From assembly GCA_942492905.1 (NCBI GenBank), contig OW818657.1, forward strand, positions 3,100,001-3,164,000: a stretch of DNA of 64,000 nt, read 5' to 3'. The notes under the pieces are model-generated. The model was given only the letters and a program-made list of their open reading frames with translations. It was not told the DNA's origin and did not search any database. The stretch's first letter is position 1, and the number at the start of each line of letters is the position of its first letter. Origin of the DNA: CAIZWU01 sp942492905 (GTDB lineage Bacteria; Verrucomicrobiota; Verrucomicrobiia; Verrucomicrobiales; V1-33). Made by a program: the position numbers and the translations under genes. Below, piece after piece: positions 62,798-64,000 of the stretch.

Positions 62798-64000
62798 ATG
62801 AACCCAGCCCCGATTCCCCATTTTTGGTCCGGCCGACGCCAACCTGCCACCGGCGCCGCGCTGCCGGAATTGCACTCTCCTTTGGACGGGGCCGCGCTGG
62901 GAGCGTTGCAGCCGGCCGGGGCGGGATTGGTGGACGGGACGGTCGGTCTGGCGCGGGAGGCTTTTGCCACCTGGGGGACGACTCCGGTGAAGGACCGGGT
63001 CCAGCCCTTGTTCCGCTTCAAGTATCTGGTTGAGCAGCATATCACGGAACTGTCAGGATTGGTTTCTGCTGAGAACGGCAAGCTCCCTGCCGAGAGCGAG
63101 GCCGGGATCCGCAAAGGACTGGAAGTGGTGGAATATGCCTGCTCGCTGCCCCAACTGCTGCCCGGGGAACTCCTTGAAGTCTCCACCGGGGTCGATTGTT
63201 ATTCCCGCCGCTACCCCTTGGGCGTTACCGCCGGGATCACGCCCTTCAACTTCCCGGCAATGGTGCCGATGTGGATGTTTCCCATGGCCATTGCCTGCGG
63301 GAACACCTTCATCCTGAAGCCCAGTGACCAGGTGCCGCACACCCCGCTCCGGCTCGCGGAATTGTTGCACGATGCCGGATTGCCGGAGGGGGTGTTTAGT
63401 GTGCTGCAGGGTGACCGCCAGACGGTGGAGGCCCTGCTGGATCACCCGGGGATTGCCGCAGCGGCTTTTGTGGGATCAACCCCGGTAGCCCGTTCCGTCT
63501 ATCAACGCGGCATCCTGGCCGGGAAACGCGTGCTGGCCCTGGGGGGCGCGAAAAATCATCTGGTGGTGATGCCTGATGCCGATCCGGTGCTGACCGCGAA
63601 AAATGTGGTGAGTTCCGCCTTTGGCTGTGCGGGGCAGCGGTGCATGGCGGCCAGTGTATTACTGGCGGTGGGCAATTGTGATGCGGTGCTGGAGGCGATC
63701 GTGGCCGAGGCACGAAGTATCCGCGTGGGGACGGATCTGGGGGCCATTATCAGCGCCAGGGCCCGCGACCGGATTGTGGCTTACATTGAGCGGTCGGTGG
63801 CACGGGGGCTGACTCTGGCCGCCGATGGCCGGGGTGTCAGGGTGCCGGGCAAGGAGCAGGGAAATTACGTGGGGCCAACCGTCATTGACGGCGCTCAACC
63901 CGGTGATGAAGCGGTCTGTGATGAAATCTTTGGCCCTGTCATCACGATCATCCGGGTGCCCACCTTCGAGGCCGCCATGGCCATTGAAAATGCCAGCCCC
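62798..64000 (+). CDS. mmsA: CoA-acylating methylmalonate-semialdehyde dehydrogenase (3' end outside window)
   Basis: The 401 codons present start at the ATG at 62798 and run off the right edge. The protein is an aldehyde dehydrogenase of the MmsA/IolA type, which converts (methyl)malonate semialdehyde to acetyl- or propionyl-CoA and CO2 in valine or myo-inositol catabolism. Motifs are VTAGITPFNFPAMVPMWMFPMAIACGNTF, GAKNHLVVMPDAD and the active-site GCAGQRCMAAS with Cys282. YVGPTVID and DEIFGPVITI are also conserved. An unusual short Gly/Ala-rich N-terminal stretch precedes the core. It begins 200 bases after the giant gene and is probably transcribed separately. Confidence 0.92.
   Translation, partial: MNPAPIPHFWSGRRQPATGAALPELHSPLDGAALGALQPAGAGLVDGTVGLAREAFATWGTTPVKDRVQPLFRFKYLVEQHITELSGLVSAENGKLPAESEAGIRKGLEVVEYACSLPQLLPGELLEVSTGVDCYSRRYPLGVTAGITPFNFPAMVPMWMFPMAIACGNTFILKPSDQVPHTPLRLAELLHDAGLPEGVFSVLQGDRQTVEALLDHPGIAAAAFVGSTPVARSVYQRGILAGKRVLALGGAKNHLVVMPDADPVLTAKNVVSSAFGCAGQRCMAASVLLAVGNCDAVLEAIVAEARSIRVGTDLGAIISARARDRIVAYIERSVARGLTLAADGRGVRVPGKEQGNYVGPTVIDGAQPGDEAVCDEIFGPVITIIRVPTFEAAMAIENASP

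Overview
The window looks like a chromosomal segment of a GC-rich Gram-negative bacterium of the Verrucomicrobia, probably Verrucomicrobiales. The evidence is the combination of families: two c-type-heme/DUF1549-1553 plus DUF1501 and DUF1592 plus DUF1552 gene pairs, a serine/threonine kinase with WD40 repeats next to an ECF sigma factor, a DUF3472 protein, large secreted PA14/putative-Ig proteins, and sparse Shine-Dalgarno sites. No rRNA, tRNA, CRISPR array or intact insertion sequence was seen. The first and last genes run off the window.

Layout. 1-1206 (minus): two type II secretion pseudopilins. 1728-5810 (minus): smc. 6122-10298 (minus): two tandem copies of an uncharacterised two-gene unit. 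10713-17383 (plus): an iron-uptake operon of siderophore receptor, PiuC/YbiX hydroxylase, TonB, ExbB, ExbD, a small anchored coiled-coil protein and a PepSY membrane protein. 17779-21630 (plus): ECF sigma factor and kinase/WD40 pair. 21877-24080 (minus): a small unknown gene, an alginate-export-type porin and an MFS transporter remnant. 24115-30788 (minus): a heavy-metal RND efflux operon with His/Cys-rich accessory proteins. 30954-32243 (plus): a secreted protease with a Lon-type catalytic domain and no ATPase. 32279-38960: uvrC (minus), then asnS, an FAD oxidoreductase, an aldo/keto reductase and a DUF3472 protein (plus). 38976-48496: a PAS-AraC regulator (minus) and the two cytochrome/sulfatase-like pairs (plus). 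48528-50477: a TauE/SafE permease (minus) and a divergent Xre/RES toxin-antitoxin pair (plus). 50593-53248 (minus): a GSDH-type dehydrogenase and fumC. 53503-62597 (plus): a two-gene operon described next. 62798-64000 (plus): the start of mmsA.

The most unusual locus is 53431-62597. A near-consensus promoter precedes a gene that fuses an MbnP-like copper-binding domain to an MbnH-like di-heme peroxidase. It overlaps by four bases a 2435-residue secreted protein. That protein's N-terminal propeller keeps all five active-site residues of galactose/glyoxal oxidases (Cys127, Tyr172, Tyr378, His379, His463), and it carries its own di-heme peroxidase domain with two CxxCH motifs, a YVTN-type propeller, a discoidin domain and four PA14 domains. 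I infer a secreted copper-radical oxidase system in which copper handling, cofactor maturation and peroxide use are built into two polypeptides.

Other points of interest are the tandem two-gene paralog units, the exported Lon-type protease, the acidic insertion in SMC, the unknown coiled-coil gene in the TonB operon, and the His-rich tail and C-terminal membrane helix on the RND adaptor. Assignments rest on reading translated motifs and gene context by eye; no database search was possible.
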